Part shown: piece after piece, positions 45,241-53,686 of the stretch
How positions within the stretch are numbered: position 1 is the first letter of the stretch
Layout of the letters: each line of letters begins with the position of its first letter
Assembly (NCBI GenBank): GCA_900316515.1
Contig: ONDE01000006.1
Coordinates: forward strand, 1 to 64,000
Source: an uncultured Bacteroidales bacterium
Lineage (GTDB): Bacteria; Bacteroidota; Bacteroidia; Bacteroidales; P3
Direction: 5' to 3'
DNA length: 64,000 bases
The notes under the pieces: model-generated
Told to the model about the DNA's origin: nothing
The model's database searches: none
Seen by the model: the letters and a program-made list of their open reading frames with translations, nothing else
Program-made: the position numbers and the translations under genes

Positions 45241-45276
45241 ACGAGGGGGTGCCGTTGGGCACTCCCTCGTTGCATT
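45241..45276 (+). terminator. purL terminator
   Basis: ACGAGGGGGTGCC (45241-45253) pairs with GGCACTCCCTCGT (45258-45270), with one G-U pair and loop GTTG, followed by TGCATTTTT. Confidence 0.85.
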
Positions 45277-45296
45277 TTTCCCCATAGAATCAAATC

Positions 45297-46739
45297 ATGG
45301 ACACCTATCGTTTCGGGAAAGAGTCGATGACAGAAAGCGAGATAAGCGACATTGTTGCCGCACAGCGGCGTTTCTTCCGCACTGGTGCCACGCTGCCAAT
45401 ACGATGGCGCATCGAGCAACTCAAAAAGCTGAAAGCTGCTGTCATAGCATACGAGCAGGAGTTTGAGAAAGCTCTGGCCGAGGACCTAGGACGCAGCCAA
45501 GTGGAAGCCTATCTCTGCGACATCGGTCCCATCATTGTTGAAATCAACGAGATGCTTTGCGGCCTGCGACGCTGGGCTCGTCCTGAATGCCATTTCAGCG
45601 GTTTCATGTGCTTTCCCAGCATGATTACCAAGGTGTACAAGATGCCCTACGGTGTATCGTTAGTCATCAGTCCATTCAACTTCCCCATCCTGCTCACCAT
45701 TGGAGTGGTGGCGGCAGCAATGGCCGGCGGCAACACCGTGGTCATCAAGTCAAGCAGCAAGTCTGCCGCCAGCACTGCTGCGCTGAAAAAATTCTTTGCC
45801 GAGGTATTCCCTCCTGAATACGTCACCCTCATCGATGGCGGACACGACGTTGCCGACATATGTCTGGCGCAACGCTTCGACAAGATATTCTACACTGGAT
45901 CTCCCGCCGTTGGCAAGCATGTACTTGCCGAAGCCGCCAAAAACCTTACCCCGGTGGCTCTCGAGCTCGGAGGCGAAACCGGCAACTGGTGTGTGGTACG
46001 CAAAGATGCCGACCTAAAAGATGCTGCACGGAAGATAGCCTTCTTCAAGCTCTGCAACGCCGGCCAGATATGTATCAACATCAACCAGATTGCCGTTGCC
46101 GAAGAGGTGGCGGGACCTTTCCTGGAAGCGCTGAAACAGGCATTCGTGGCGCAGATTGGAGAACATGCCGAGCAGAATCCTGAATACCCAAAGCTCATCA
46201 CCGACAGTGCCTATGATAAATGTGCACGCCTTGCCGACGAATACCGACAGCGTATTGTCTTCGGCGGCACCGGTGACAAAGCATCGCGGCGCTACACCCC
46301 CACCATCATCTATCCTGTCAGTATCGACGAGCACATAGTGCAACACGAGCTCTTCTGTCCCCTGCTGCCCATAGTGCCTTTCAAGGACGCCGATGTCGAC
46401 TCACTGATGGAGACCATTGCCGACCGTGAGCACCCTCTGGCCATGTATTTATTCACAAAGAATAAGCGATGGGCCAAACATGTGATGCGCACACAACAAT
46501 ATGGTGGCGGATGTATCAACGAGGTGTGCATCCACATGATGGTCAAAGGTGTGCCCTTCAACGGCACAGGTCATTCCGGCATGGGTGCCTACCACGGCGA
46601 GTGGGGGTTCCGCGAATTCACCCACCCTCAAACCGTGCTATATGGAAGCACCCTGTTCAATCTGCCGCTGCGCGAGCATCCATACGGCGGCAAAAAGGGT
46701 GAAACAAAAATGAAGTTATTGAAAATATTCGAACGTTAA
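45297..46739 (+). CDS. Aldehyde dehydrogenase family protein
   Basis: 480 residues of the NAD(P)-dependent ALDH superfamily, class 3-like in length and in the opening QRRFFRTGATLPIRWRIEQLKKLK. Motifs: PFNFPILLTIG, the cofactor Lys in GGNTVVIKSSSKSA, FTGSPAVGKHV (as YTGSPAVGK), catalytic Glu in LELGGETGN and catalytic Cys in NAGQICININQ. C-terminal FNGTGHSGMGAYHGEWGF is typical of class 3. It oxidises an aldehyde to a carboxylate; the substrate is unknown. Three genes follow on the same strand with short gaps (TfoX-like, DUF3298 lipoprotein), so an operon is likely. Confidence 0.93.
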   Translation: MDTYRFGKESMTESEISDIVAAQRRFFRTGATLPIRWRIEQLKKLKAAVIAYEQEFEKALAEDLGRSQVEAYLCDIGPIIVEINEMLCGLRRWARPECHFSGFMCFPSMITKVYKMPYGVSLVISPFNFPILLTIGVVAAAMAGGNTVVIKSSSKSAASTAALKKFFAEVFPPEYVTLIDGGHDVADICLAQRFDKIFYTGSPAVGKHVLAEAAKNLTPVALELGGETGNWCVVRKDADLKDAARKIAFFKLCNAGQICININQIAVAEEVAGPFLEALKQAFVAQIGEHAEQNPEYPKLITDSAYDKCARLADEYRQRIVFGGTGDKASRRYTPTIIYPVSIDEHIVQHELFCPLLPIVPFKDADVDSLMETIADREHPLAMYLFTKNKRWAKHVMRTQQYGGGCINEVCIHMMVKGVPFNGTGHSGMGAYHGEWGFREFTHPQTVLYGSTLFNLPLREHPYGGKKGETKMKLLKIFER

Positions 46740-46750
46740 AACAAACAGCC

Positions 46751-47074
46751 ATGGCAAGTTCGGCAGACTTTGTGCAATATATCGTCGACCAATGCGGTGG
46801 TGCCGGCACAATAGAAGCGCGCAAGATGTTCGGCGACTATTGTGTCTACTGCAACGGAAAGCCTTTTGGCCTGGTGAGCGACAACGGCTTCTACGTCAAG
46901 CCCACCGAGGCTGGTCGCAAGCTGTTGCGTACAGAAGACATGCGTCCTCCCTACGATGGTGCCAAGCCACACTTCTATATTGAAGACGTGGACAACCGCG
47001 ACTACCTGTCGGCACTTGTGAAAGCCACCTACGCCGAGCTGCCTGACCCAAAACCTAAAAACAAGAAGAAATGA
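46751..47074 (+). CDS. TfoX/Sxy N-terminal domain protein
   Basis: 107 residues. The pattern GAGTIEARKMFGDYCVYCNGKPFGLVSDNGFYVKPT is the TfoX_N fold (as in YjhX/Sxy N-domains), followed by YDGAKPHFYIEDVDNRDYLSALV. In Bacteroidetes such stand-alone domains occur outside competence loci and their role is unknown. It starts 11 bp after the aldehyde dehydrogenase stop. Its own stop overlaps the next ATG by 4 bp, so translation is coupled. Confidence 0.85.
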   Translation: MASSADFVQYIVDQCGGAGTIEARKMFGDYCVYCNGKPFGLVSDNGFYVKPTEAGRKLLRTEDMRPPYDGAKPHFYIEDVDNRDYLSALVKATYAELPDPKPKNKKK

Positions 47075-47901
47075 AACGTACAACTATCCTTCTGACCCTT
47101 GCCGCGCTGCTGCTGGTTGGCTGCAGACACGGAGCCAATGAACTAACCACCCGCACCATCAGCGGTGAAAAATGCTACCAGGTGTTATTCGACAATGACG
47201 AAGCACCCTGGGGCACCGACTTCTACACCAAGGCGGACTTCAAACTGGAATGGCCCACCAAGGGCGCCATGTCGGCCGAGGCCGAACGGGAACTGTTGCT
47301 GCTGTATTTTATGGACAGCGCAGCCACCGACTTCGACGAGGCTGCTCAGCGCTGGCTCGCCACACCCTTCTCCTACGAGGAAGAGATGGACTGCGAGCGC
47401 AAGCCTGTAAAATCCATCGATGATAACGAAGAATACGGCTACATGCACCTCGAGAGCAGTTGCACGCAAGACAGCGTGCTAGCCGTCTTCACCGTCAATA
47501 CTGAGAGTTTCGTCGTCGGCGCCGCCCATGGTATGTATTCGGTCGACTACCTGACCATTGACAAAACCACAGGCAATGCTGTACATATCGAAGATCTCGT
47601 CACCGACACCAACATGCTGTGCGAAGCTGTGGCCCGTGCCATACAGGACCTGGATGTAAACAAAGACACTAGAGAATGTCTCTTCGACGAGTTCCGCGAC
47701 ACCGACCGCATGCCCATGCCCGGCAACTTCGTCATCGACAGCGCACGAAACAGCATCATGGTTGTCTACGGTCTCTACGAAATCACTCCCTACGCCTGCG
47801 GCATCCAGAGCGTTGTGCTGCCCATCTACTGGCTCTCCAAGCACGTACCCCTGACACCCTATGCCAAACGCTTGTTCGGGCCCGGGAGCTACATAGAATA
47901 G
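47071..47901 (+). CDS. Lipoprotein with DUF3298-type domain
   Basis: 276 residues. A lipoprotein signal with the lipobox LLVGC puts lipidated Cys at about residue 18. The C-terminal region (about 140-260) has the DUF3298/RsiV-like pattern: VGAAHGMYSVDYLTIDKTTGNAVHIEDLV and the closing YEITPYACGIQSVVLPI. The N-terminal part resembles the companion DUF4163-type segment. Related domains occur in anti-sigma factor RsiV, which senses lysozyme, and in many Bacteroidetes cell-envelope lipoproteins. It is last in its operon, before a strong hairpin. Confidence 0.8.
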   Translation: MKRTTILLTLAALLLVGCRHGANELTTRTISGEKCYQVLFDNDEAPWGTDFYTKADFKLEWPTKGAMSAEAERELLLLYFMDSAATDFDEAAQRWLATPFSYEEEMDCERKPVKSIDDNEEYGYMHLESSCTQDSVLAVFTVNTESFVVGAAHGMYSVDYLTIDKTTGNAVHIEDLVTDTNMLCEAVARAIQDLDVNKDTRECLFDEFRDTDRMPMPGNFVIDSARNSIMVVYGLYEITPYACGIQSVVLPIYWLSKHVPLTPYAKRLFGPGSYIE

Positions 47902-47921
47902 TTCATAAATACCACCAATAC

Positions 47922-47956
47922 AACCCGGGAGGAAGTTCTCTGCTTCCTCCCGGGTT
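47922..47956. terminator. Bidirectional 14-bp hairpin terminator
   Basis: AACCCGGGAGGAAG (47922-47935) pairs perfectly with CTTCCTCCCGGGTT (47943-47956) around a 7-base loop. It lies between the stops of the convergent genes at 47901 and 47964. Confidence 0.8.
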
Positions 47957-47963
47957 ATTGTAA

Positions 47964-48479
47964 TCAATGTCTCACCCTTTGGGATAGGCGCCCACTAATG
48001 AAGCCGAGTGTGTCAATGCGGTTTGGATTGGTAGCACTCGCGTTATAATTTGTTGTCATCAAACCCTCTACGGTCAGGTATTTGTCAGTATAGTCATTCT
48101 GTGTATTTTCAACTTCCTCATAGTTCTGTACATTGAGGGTGATTTTCTCCCACCATGTACGACCCTGAGTTGATGTAAATGTACTTTCGAGCGTGTTGCC
48201 CGTCAGTGTCCATACCTGATGTGTGCGGGTACTGTAATCGGAAATCACATTCATTGTATGGTCAGCTTTATACTCCAACTTTTTCCCTCCAAGATAGGGT
48301 GACGATGAGGGAACGCTCCATGTCCCAATAATGTCACTTTCCTTGGCTTGATAGGGTGCTGGTTCCGTGCCACCACCTGGTGTGTCGGTAGTTGTATCGT
48401 CTTTGCCGCAAGAAGCGACCATTAACATTGAGGCTGCCACAAAGAGCATCATTGTGATTTTTTTGATGTTTGTTTTCAT
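47964..48479 (-). CDS. Lipocalin-like lipoprotein
   Basis: 171 residues from ATG 48479 (MKTNIKKITMMLFVAASMLM); the frame upstream is not used. A signal peptide ends in lipobox VASC, giving lipidated Cys at about residue 24, followed by a Gly/Thr/Asp-rich spacer. Then DIIGTWSVPSSSPYLGG and ADHTMNVISDYSTRTHQVW, the 'IxGTW' opening and strand pattern of lipocalin-like/DUF5004-type Bacteroidetes lipoproteins. It is surface or periplasmic; function unknown. Confidence 0.75.
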   Translation of the reverse strand: MKTNIKKITMMLFVAASMLMVASCGKDDTTTDTPGGGTEPAPYQAKESDIIGTWSVPSSSPYLGGKKLEYKADHTMNVISDYSTRTHQVWTLTGNTLESTFTSTQGRTWWEKITLNVQNYEEVENTQNDYTDKYLTVEGLMTTNYNASATNPNRIDTLGFISGRLSQRVRH

Positions 48480-48566
48480 TTCATTATCATTTTTTTCATT
48501 AAACCATGTTGTGCCAAATCGAGGAATATGCACATAAAAAGAGCGTGGCACTTGTTTGTCTTCATC

Positions 48567-48694
48567 GGTTATTCTGAGGTCTTCGACTACCTATGCTATC
48601 CAATTACAACGTACAAGCCCACGCCAAAACAGCGGGAGCGTCGTCACCTCGGTCTGGATAGCATTCTCGAAAGTGTCGAAGTTTCAGAATAACC
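48567..48694. repeat. MITE-like long imperfect inverted repeat
   Basis: The outer arms GGTTATTCTGA (48567-48577) and TCAGAATAACC (48684-48694) are perfect. The inner arms continue with CTTCGAC/GTCGAAG and ATGCTATCC/GGATAGCAT, giving arms of about 35-39 nt around a centre of roughly 55 nt. No coding potential and no obvious target duplication. It could be a MITE or a long-hairpin RNA. The 325-bp gap 48480-48804 contains nothing else recognised. Confidence 0.6.
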
Positions 48695-48804
48695 AGATTT
48701 CAGCTATTTCGCTTTTTCCTATTCTATGATGTGCATATTATTACTATGCGCTATGCTTCATCGGCAGTTGTATTCGTTATTATTTCGGTTTATTATCCAT
48801 CTAT

Positions 48805-49128
48805 CTATTGTCGCGACATTACCATTGTCTTCAATGTCTTCTCATCGCGACGGTTGTTCCAGAGGGCAATCAGTGTTATCAAGTCAAAATCAACACTATA
48901 AATGAGTGAAACCTGTTTAATGTGAAGTATCCGCACCTCGTTTCCATGGAATTCCAAAGCCTCATAATTCATTCCAAGATTCGGAAACGAACAGAGTTGA
49001 GCCACGCACTCATGTATTGTAGCCTCGGCTTCACGGGCGGCCTTTTCGCCGAACTCGGAAAACACATATCCCACCTCTTGGTCCAAATCGACAAGAGCCT
49101 GATCGAGCCATCGGTATTTATAGACCAT
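48805..49128 (-). CDS. RelE/ParE-type toxin
   Basis: 107 residues from ATG 49128 (MVYKYRWLDQALVDLDQEV). The ParE/RelE pattern is clear: W-x(4)-A-x-x-D-L-x-x, the helix AAREAEATIHECVAQLCSFPNLGMNYEAL, then EVRILHIKQVSLIYSVDFDLITLIALWNNRRDEKTL. The last strand corresponds to 'V.ii.ifh.Rr.p'. It would inhibit translation or gyrase. Its start overlaps the antitoxin stop by 11 bp, the usual toxin-antitoxin coupling, and both lie on the minus strand. Confidence 0.82.
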   Translation of the reverse strand: MVYKYRWLDQALVDLDQEVGYVFSEFGEKAAREAEATIHECVAQLCSFPNLGMNYEALEFHGNEVRILHIKQVSLIYSVDFDLITLIALWNNRRDEKTLKTMVMSRQ

Positions 49129-49393
49129 AACGGGCACGTATTTGCGCAAAACCTGTTTCGCCATCAATATAGGTAGCTTTACCCGATTCCATGAGTTGCA
49201 GACGCTCCTCCACGATAGCTTTCATCTCCTCTTCGGTACGGGCTATGGGCGAATCTGTGTGATGCTCGGCAGTCATATCCTCGACAAGGTCGTCAACATG
49301 ACGCTGCAACCACTGGCCAAAAGCCTCGCGGCTGAACGAAGGCTGAAGCTTGCGCAGTGCCGCTTCATCTACAGTTATTGTATACGTGCACAT
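49118..49393 (-). CDS. Antitoxin of the RelE/ParE-type pair
   Basis: 91 residues from ATG 49393 (MCTYTITVDEAALRKLQPSF). It has an N-terminal beta strand and helix of ribbon-helix-helix character (YTITVDEAALRKLQPSFSREAFGQWLQRHV), then an acidic C-terminus (EERLQLMESGKATYIDGETGFAQIRARYG) that would wrap the toxin. The upstream frame to 49621 runs through the promoter and was rejected. It is likely autoregulated by binding around the -7 box at 49420-49427. Confidence 0.78.
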   Translation of the reverse strand: MCTYTITVDEAALRKLQPSFSREAFGQWLQRHVDDLVEDMTAEHHTDSPIARTEEEMKAIVEERLQLMESGKATYIDGETGFAQIRARYGL

Positions 49394-49419
49394 AGTGTTT
49401 TCATTGATAATTTCGACTG

Positions 49420-49450
49420 CAAAAATACGACTTTTCTTCAAATCCGCAAA
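49420..49450 (-). promoter_or_regulatory. Promoter of the toxin-antitoxin pair
   Basis: On the minus strand TTTG (49450-49447), a 19-bp spacer, then TATTTTTG (49427-49420), 26 bp before the antitoxin ATG. Confidence 0.65.
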
Positions 49451-49457
49451 AAATATT

Positions 49458-49487
49458 TTGTCATGTGCGTGAAAATGTGTAATTTTG
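49458..49487 (+). promoter_or_regulatory. pepD promoter
   Basis: TTG (49458-49460), a 19-bp spacer, then TAATTTTG (49480-49487), 30 bp before the pepD ATG. It is divergent from, and partly overlapping, the toxin-antitoxin promoter region. Confidence 0.65.
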
Positions 49488-49517
49488 CACGCGGAAATCA
49501 ATAAAACATCATACATC

Positions 49518-50978
49518 ATGAAAAAACAGGATGCTTTAAAAGGACTCAAACCGGAGCGCGTGTGGCACTGGTTTGGTGAGATTATGCAGATTCCGCGGCC
49601 GTCGAAGCACGAAGAGCGCATCAGCGCCTACCTCGTCAACTGGGGCAAGGAGCACGGCCTCGAGACCAAGAGCGACAAGCTGGGCAATGTGCTAATCCGC
49701 AAACCCGCCACAAAGGGCTACGAGAAGAGCGCCGGCGTATGCCTGCAGGCCCACATGGACATGGTCTGCGAGAAGAACAGCAGCAAGAAGTTCGACTTCA
49801 TGAAAGACCCCATCCAGCCTGTGTTGGACGGTGAGTGGCTCACCGCCGACGGCACCACCCTCGGTGCCGACGACGGCATCGGCGTCGCCGCCATCCTCGC
49901 CATCCTCGAAGACAAGAAGATTGCCCACCCCGCGCTGGAGGCTCTCATCACCGTGGACGAAGAGACTGGACTCACTGGCGCCAACGGCCTAAGCAAGAGC
50001 TGGCTCAAGAGCGAGATACTGCTCAACTTCGACGACGAGGACGAGGGCGAGTACTGCATAGGCTGTGCCGGTGGCATAGACACCACCGCCGAGATGGACT
50101 ACAAGCTGGTGCCCGCCGTGAAAGGCCACAAGGCATTCCTCGTGAAGGTGAGCGGTCTGGTGGGCGGCCACAGTGGCGACGACATCAACCGCGGCCGCGC
50201 CTGCGCCAACAAGCTGCTGAACCGCATTCTTTGGGAGGGCACCTACAAGCACTCCATGCGACTGGCCACCATCGACGGTGGCAACCTGCGCAACGCCATA
50301 GCCCGCGAGGCCGAGGCCGTAGTCACCGTGCCCGAAGCCAACGTACGGGCCTTCAAGGCCATGGTCACCAAGATGGGCAAAGCCATGGTGTTCGAGTTCC
50401 GCTCGACGGAGCCCGACATGGAGTTCGAGCTCCGCGATGTCGACATGCCCAAGAAGCTCATCGACAAGGAGACTCAGGAGCGCCTTGTCAACCTGCTCTA
50501 CGCCTGTGCCCACGGCGTGCTGGCCATGAGCCGTGAGATTGAGAACTTCGTGGAGACCAGCACCAACCTCGCCAGTATCAAGATGAAGGACGGCATTTTC
50601 CATATCGCCACCTCGCAGCGCAGCAGTGTGGAGAGCGCCAAGATGGCCGCTGCCGCCAAGCTGGAGAGCACCTTCCGTCTAGCTGGCTGCCGCGTGAAGC
50701 ACAGCGACGGCTACCCCGGCTGGACTCCCAACCCTGACAGCCGCGTGCTGAAGGTCGGCGTCGATGTCTACAAGAAGATGTACGGCAAAGAACCCGTGGT
50801 CCGCGCCATCCACGCCGGACTGGAATGCGGCCTCATCGGTGAGAAATATCCCAACATGGACATGATAAGCTACGGCCCCACACTGCGCGGCGTCCACAGT
50901 CCCGACGAGCGCATCGAGATAAAGACCGTAGAGATGTTCTGGAACCAGACAATCGAGATACTCAAGAAATTGAAATAA
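49518..50978 (+). CDS. pepD: Aminoacyl-histidine dipeptidase (Xaa-His, M20)
   Basis: 486 residues from ATG 49518 ([20 protein letters not shown]). A zinc-dependent M20 family peptidase that cleaves Xaa-His dipeptides such as carnosine. Metal and catalytic motifs: [11 protein letters not shown] (His and catalytic Asp), [14 protein letters not shown] (bridging Asp), [11 protein letters not shown] (catalytic Glu pair), [17 protein letters not shown] and [14 protein letters not shown] (final His/Glu). [23 protein letters not shown] is the dimerisation-domain His. The length is normal for the family. It is cytosolic and supports peptide nutrition. Confidence 0.96.
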   Translation: MKKQDALKGLKPERVWHWFGEIMQIPRPSKHEERISAYLVNWGKEHGLETKSDKLGNVLIRKPATKGYEKSAGVCLQAHMDMVCEKNSSKKFDFMKDPIQPVLDGEWLTADGTTLGADDGIGVAAILAILEDKKIAHPALEALITVDEETGLTGANGLSKSWLKSEILLNFDDEDEGEYCIGCAGGIDTTAEMDYKLVPAVKGHKAFLVKVSGLVGGHSGDDINRGRACANKLLNRILWEGTYKHSMRLATIDGGNLRNAIAREAEAVVTVPEANVRAFKAMVTKMGKAMVFEFRSTEPDMEFELRDVDMPKKLIDKETQERLVNLLYACAHGVLAMSREIENFVETSTNLASIKMKDGIFHIATSQRSSVESAKMAAAAKLESTFRLAGCRVKHSDGYPGWTPNPDSRVLKVGVDVYKKMYGKEPVVRAIHAGLECGLIGEKYPNMDMISYGPTLRGVHSPDERIEIKTVEMFWNQTIEILKKLK

Positions 50979-51010
50979 TAGTTCTCAAAACCACAGCATT
51001 GGGAAAAATA

Positions 51011-51042
51011 TTTGGTCATGTCGGCAAAAGTTAGTACTTTTG
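51011..51042 (+). promoter_or_regulatory. tRNA-Ser promoter
   Basis: TTTG (51011-51014), a 20-bp spacer, then TACTTTTG (51035-51042), 18 bp before the tRNA 5' end. Confidence 0.65.
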
Positions 51043-51059
51043 CACGCCAATTTGACCAA

Positions 51060-51144
51060 GGAGAGATGGCAGAGCGGTCGATTGCGGCGGTCTTGAAAAC
51101 CGTTGACCTGCGAGGGTCCGGGGGTTCGAATCCCTCTCTCTCCG
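51060..51144 (+). tRNA. tRNA-Ser (anticodon UGA)
   Basis: An 85-nt class II tRNA. Acceptor GGAGAGA (51060-51066) pairs with TCTCTCC (51137-51143), with G discriminator. The anticodon loop is CTTGAAA (TGA) on stem GCGGT/ACCGT, there is a long variable arm, and the T loop TTCGAAT lies between GGGGG and CCCTC. CCA is not encoded. It lies upstream of a lipoprotein gene and serS on the same strand. Confidence 0.93.
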
Positions 51145-51166
51145 CTTTTAAAAGACAAATTGCTTC

Positions 51167-51604
51167 ATGAAAAACCTAATGAGGTCGTTGGCTGTCTTGT
51201 GTTGTGCCGTCATGGCATTTGCCCTCATAAGTTGCGACAAAGACAACGAAAAAATGATTGTCGGCACTTGGGATGTTCAATACCAGACGGCAGTATACGA
51301 AGGTGAGGATTCAACCAGAATCTATCCTTGTGAAGCCGGAGAAATATGGTATTACGGTTTTAACGAAGACAATACAGGCTATATCAGCCATACCTATGAG
51401 CCTGGGTATACTGACTATATGGATTTTACCTATTCAGTAAGCGACAATATCCTTGCCATTACACACCCTGAATATCCTGTTAAAGGAGCCACCACTCATA
51501 CTAATACAATTCATTTTCTGATTGAGAAAATGACAAAAAACGAACTTGTTTTATTGATGCTAAATAAACATGACCTGCATCGTACCTATTTGAAAAAAAG
51601 ATAA
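51167..51604 (+). CDS. Small lipocalin-like lipoprotein
   Basis: 145 residues. The signal peptide ends in lipobox ALISC (Cys at about 23). Next comes [21 protein letters not shown], the 'xxGTW' start of lipocalin-like Bacteroidetes lipoproteins, and a run of beta strands. Function unknown. It lies 23 bp after tRNA-Ser and 4 bp before serS, so it may share a transcript with both. Its AT-rich composition differs from serS. Confidence 0.75.
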   Translation: MKNLMRSLAVLCCAVMAFALISCDKDNEKMIVGTWDVQYQTAVYEGEDSTRIYPCEAGEIWYYGFNEDNTGYISHTYEPGYTDYMDFTYSVSDNILAITHPEYPVKGATTHTNTIHFLIEKMTKNELVLLMLNKHDLHRTYLKKR

Positions 51605-51608
51605 AATA

Positions 51609-52883
51609 ATGCTACAGTTACAGTATATCAAAGAACATCGTGAGGAGATTATCTCCCGTCTCAAAATTAAAAACGTACAGAACGTCGAAGAGCGCATTGA
51701 TGAAATAATAGCCCTCGACGCCGAACGTCGCGCCTTGCAGGTGAAAGCCGATGCCGTGAAAGCCGAGCAGAACCGTATAGCCAAGGAAATTGGCGGCTTG
51801 ATGAAACAAGGCAAGAAAGATGAAGCAGAGGCCGCAAAAGCCCGCACCGCCGAACTGAAAGGCGAGGAGAAAGCCCTCAACGAATTGCAGGTTTCAACAG
51901 AAAAAACCTTGAACGAGAAACTCATCTCGCTACCCAACGCACCTCACCCCAGCGTGCCGTGTGGCAAAAGCGAGGCCGACAACGTGGTGGTTGCCGAATT
52001 CGGCGCGAAGCCCGAACTGCCTGCCGATGCACTGCCCCACTGGGACCTCTGCGCCAAGTACGATATCATCGACTTCGAGCTGGGCAACAAGGTGACCGGC
52101 GCTGGCTTCCCCTTCTACAAAGGCAAAGGCGCCCGACTGCAGCGCGCCCTCATCAACTTCTTCCTGAACGAAGCCGCCGATGCCGGATTCCTCGAGATAC
52201 AGCCGCCGCTGATGGTCAACGAAGCCAGTGGCCTCGGTACCGGCCAGCTGCCCGACAAGGAGGGCCAGATGTATGCCATTCCACTCGATGGATTCTATAT
52301 GATCCCCACTGCCGAGGTGCCCATCACCAATATCTTCCGTGGCGAGGTGATAGATGCCAAGCAGTTTCCCATCAAGCGCGTAGGCTACAGCGAATGTTTC
52401 CGCCGCGAGGCCGGTAGCTATGGCAAGGATGTGCGCGGACTGAACCGTCTGCACGAATTCAGCAAAGTAGAGATAGTGGTCATCGAGCACCCCGACCGCA
52501 GCTATGAGATGCTGGAGGAGATGAAGAAACATGTGGGCGGTCTGCTCGACAAGCTGGGCCTCCCCTACCACATACTGAAGCTCTGCGGCGGCGACATCAG
52601 CTTCACCTCGGCCATGACCTTCGACTTCGAGGTGTGGAGCGCCGCACAGAAGCGCTGGCTCGAGGTGAGCTCCGTCTCCAACTTCGAGACCTTCCAGGCC
52701 AACCGCATGAAGCTGCGCTTCAAAGATGAGAACGGCAAGATGCAGTTGTGCCACACGCTCAACGGCAGCGCCCTCGCTCTTCCGCGTATTGTAGCAGCCC
52801 TGCTCGAGAACAACCAGACACCCGACGGCATCGTGATGCCGGAATGCCTGCGCCCGTATCTTGGTTTTGACAAGATCAGTTAA
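51609..52883 (+). CDS. serS: Seryl-tRNA synthetase
   Basis: 424 residues, class II aminoacyl-tRNA synthetase charging tRNA-Ser. The N-terminal antiparallel coiled coil (about 28-105, rich in Lys/Glu/Ala) grips the long variable arm. The core has motif 1 around YKGKGARLQRALINFFLNEA, the serine-binding TAEVPITNIFRGEV, motif 2 YSECFRREAGSYGKDVRGL, and motif 3 HTLNGSALALPRIVAALLEN. The length is normal. It stands 0.47 kb downstream of a tRNA-Ser gene, so enzyme and substrate are co-located. An intrinsic terminator follows 22 bp after the stop. Confidence 0.98.
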   Translation: MLQLQYIKEHREEIISRLKIKNVQNVEERIDEIIALDAERRALQVKADAVKAEQNRIAKEIGGLMKQGKKDEAEAAKARTAELKGEEKALNELQVSTEKTLNEKLISLPNAPHPSVPCGKSEADNVVVAEFGAKPELPADALPHWDLCAKYDIIDFELGNKVTGAGFPFYKGKGARLQRALINFFLNEAADAGFLEIQPPLMVNEASGLGTGQLPDKEGQMYAIPLDGFYMIPTAEVPITNIFRGEVIDAKQFPIKRVGYSECFRREAGSYGKDVRGLNRLHEFSKVEIVVIEHPDRSYEMLEEMKKHVGGLLDKLGLPYHILKLCGGDISFTSAMTFDFEVWSAAQKRWLEVSSVSNFETFQANRMKLRFKDENGKMQLCHTLNGSALALPRIVAALLENNQTPDGIVMPECLRPYLGFDKIS

Positions 52884-52904
52884 GAGTCAAGGATAAGCAA
52901 TAAA

Positions 52905-52936
52905 AAAGGCTGGCGTGTATACGTCAGCCTTTCTTA
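52905..52936. terminator. serS terminator
   Basis: AAAGGCTGGCGT (52905-52916) pairs with ACGTCAGCCTTT (52921-52932), with one G-U pair and a 4-base loop, followed by CTTATT. It is also usable on minus for the convergent barrel gene, since A's precede the stem. Confidence 0.8.
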
Positions 52937-52954
52937 TTGTTTTACCTTTATTGC

Positions 52955-53671
52955 TTAGAAATGGAAACCGATGCGAAGGGCGATTTCGCCGATGCTGCGA
53001 CTCTCACGCTCGTTCAGGAACGTATATGTTGCGGCATGGGCATAGGCATTGAGGTTGTTGTCAATGGTCTTGTCGGTATAGTCGATATAATGCTTGCCGA
53101 GGCCATAGTAATAAACACCGGCGCTTACATGCTGACCAAAATAGGCACCGAGGCCGACCATCCATGCCAATTCGGCAGTGGGTTTATAGGCGTAATGTTC
53201 GTTGCCTTTACCAGTACCTTCCGAGGTGATGAAGAAGAAATCTCCACCAAGGCCAAACTCTGCATAAGGCGTGATGTCATTCCACAACTCGTCATAGAGA
53301 TAACTGACACCGGCAAGCAGGGGTACGTTGAAATAACTGGGGGTGCTGTACTTATGACCGGCAAACTTTTCTTTCCAATCAGCATCTATAGTGTTCCAAA
53401 AAACATCAACCTGTGCAAACGGAGCGACCTGGCCAAAGCCAACATCGAAGCGATAACTGGCGCGGTATCCGAGACCGAAGCCTATGATGGCTTCTTTGCC
53501 CATATCCTTCATGCCGAAGGGGACAACCGAATTGCTTGCCGACGATGCAAAACTGCCAACGGGCAATACACCATCGAGGAATATTGACTGACGGAACTGG
53601 GCCTGAGCCATGCTGCTAGTACCGAAAACGATGGCTGCAAGGCAAAAAACTTTAAGTATAGTCTTCTTCAT
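52955..53671 (-). CDS. Outer-membrane beta-barrel (porin-family) protein
   Basis: 238 residues. The signal peptide MKKTILKVFCLAAIVFGTSSMAQA is followed by alternating amphipathic strands with Gly and aromatic girdles: GFGLGYRASYRFDVGFG, YFNVPLLAGVSYLYDELW, TPYAEFGLGGDFFF and the closing IGEIALRIGFHF ending in Phe. That ending is the C-terminal signal of BAM substrates. It fits the 'outer membrane beta-barrel protein' family of Bacteroidetes. Transport or adhesion role unknown. Confidence 0.82.
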   Translation of the reverse strand: MKKTILKVFCLAAIVFGTSSMAQAQFRQSIFLDGVLPVGSFASSASNSVVPFGMKDMGKEAIIGFGLGYRASYRFDVGFGQVAPFAQVDVFWNTIDADWKEKFAGHKYSTPSYFNVPLLAGVSYLYDELWNDITPYAEFGLGGDFFFITSEGTGKGNEHYAYKPTAELAWMVGLGAYFGQHVSAGVYYYGLGKHYIDYTDKTIDNNLNAYAHAATYTFLNERESRSIGEIALRIGFHF

Positions 53672-53686
53672 GATATTAATGTTTTA

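Noticed and set aside
43697..45262. 521-codon minus-strand open frame over the end of purL
   Set aside because: It is antisense to the PurL glutaminase domain with its catalytic Cys motif, and also runs through the purL terminator.
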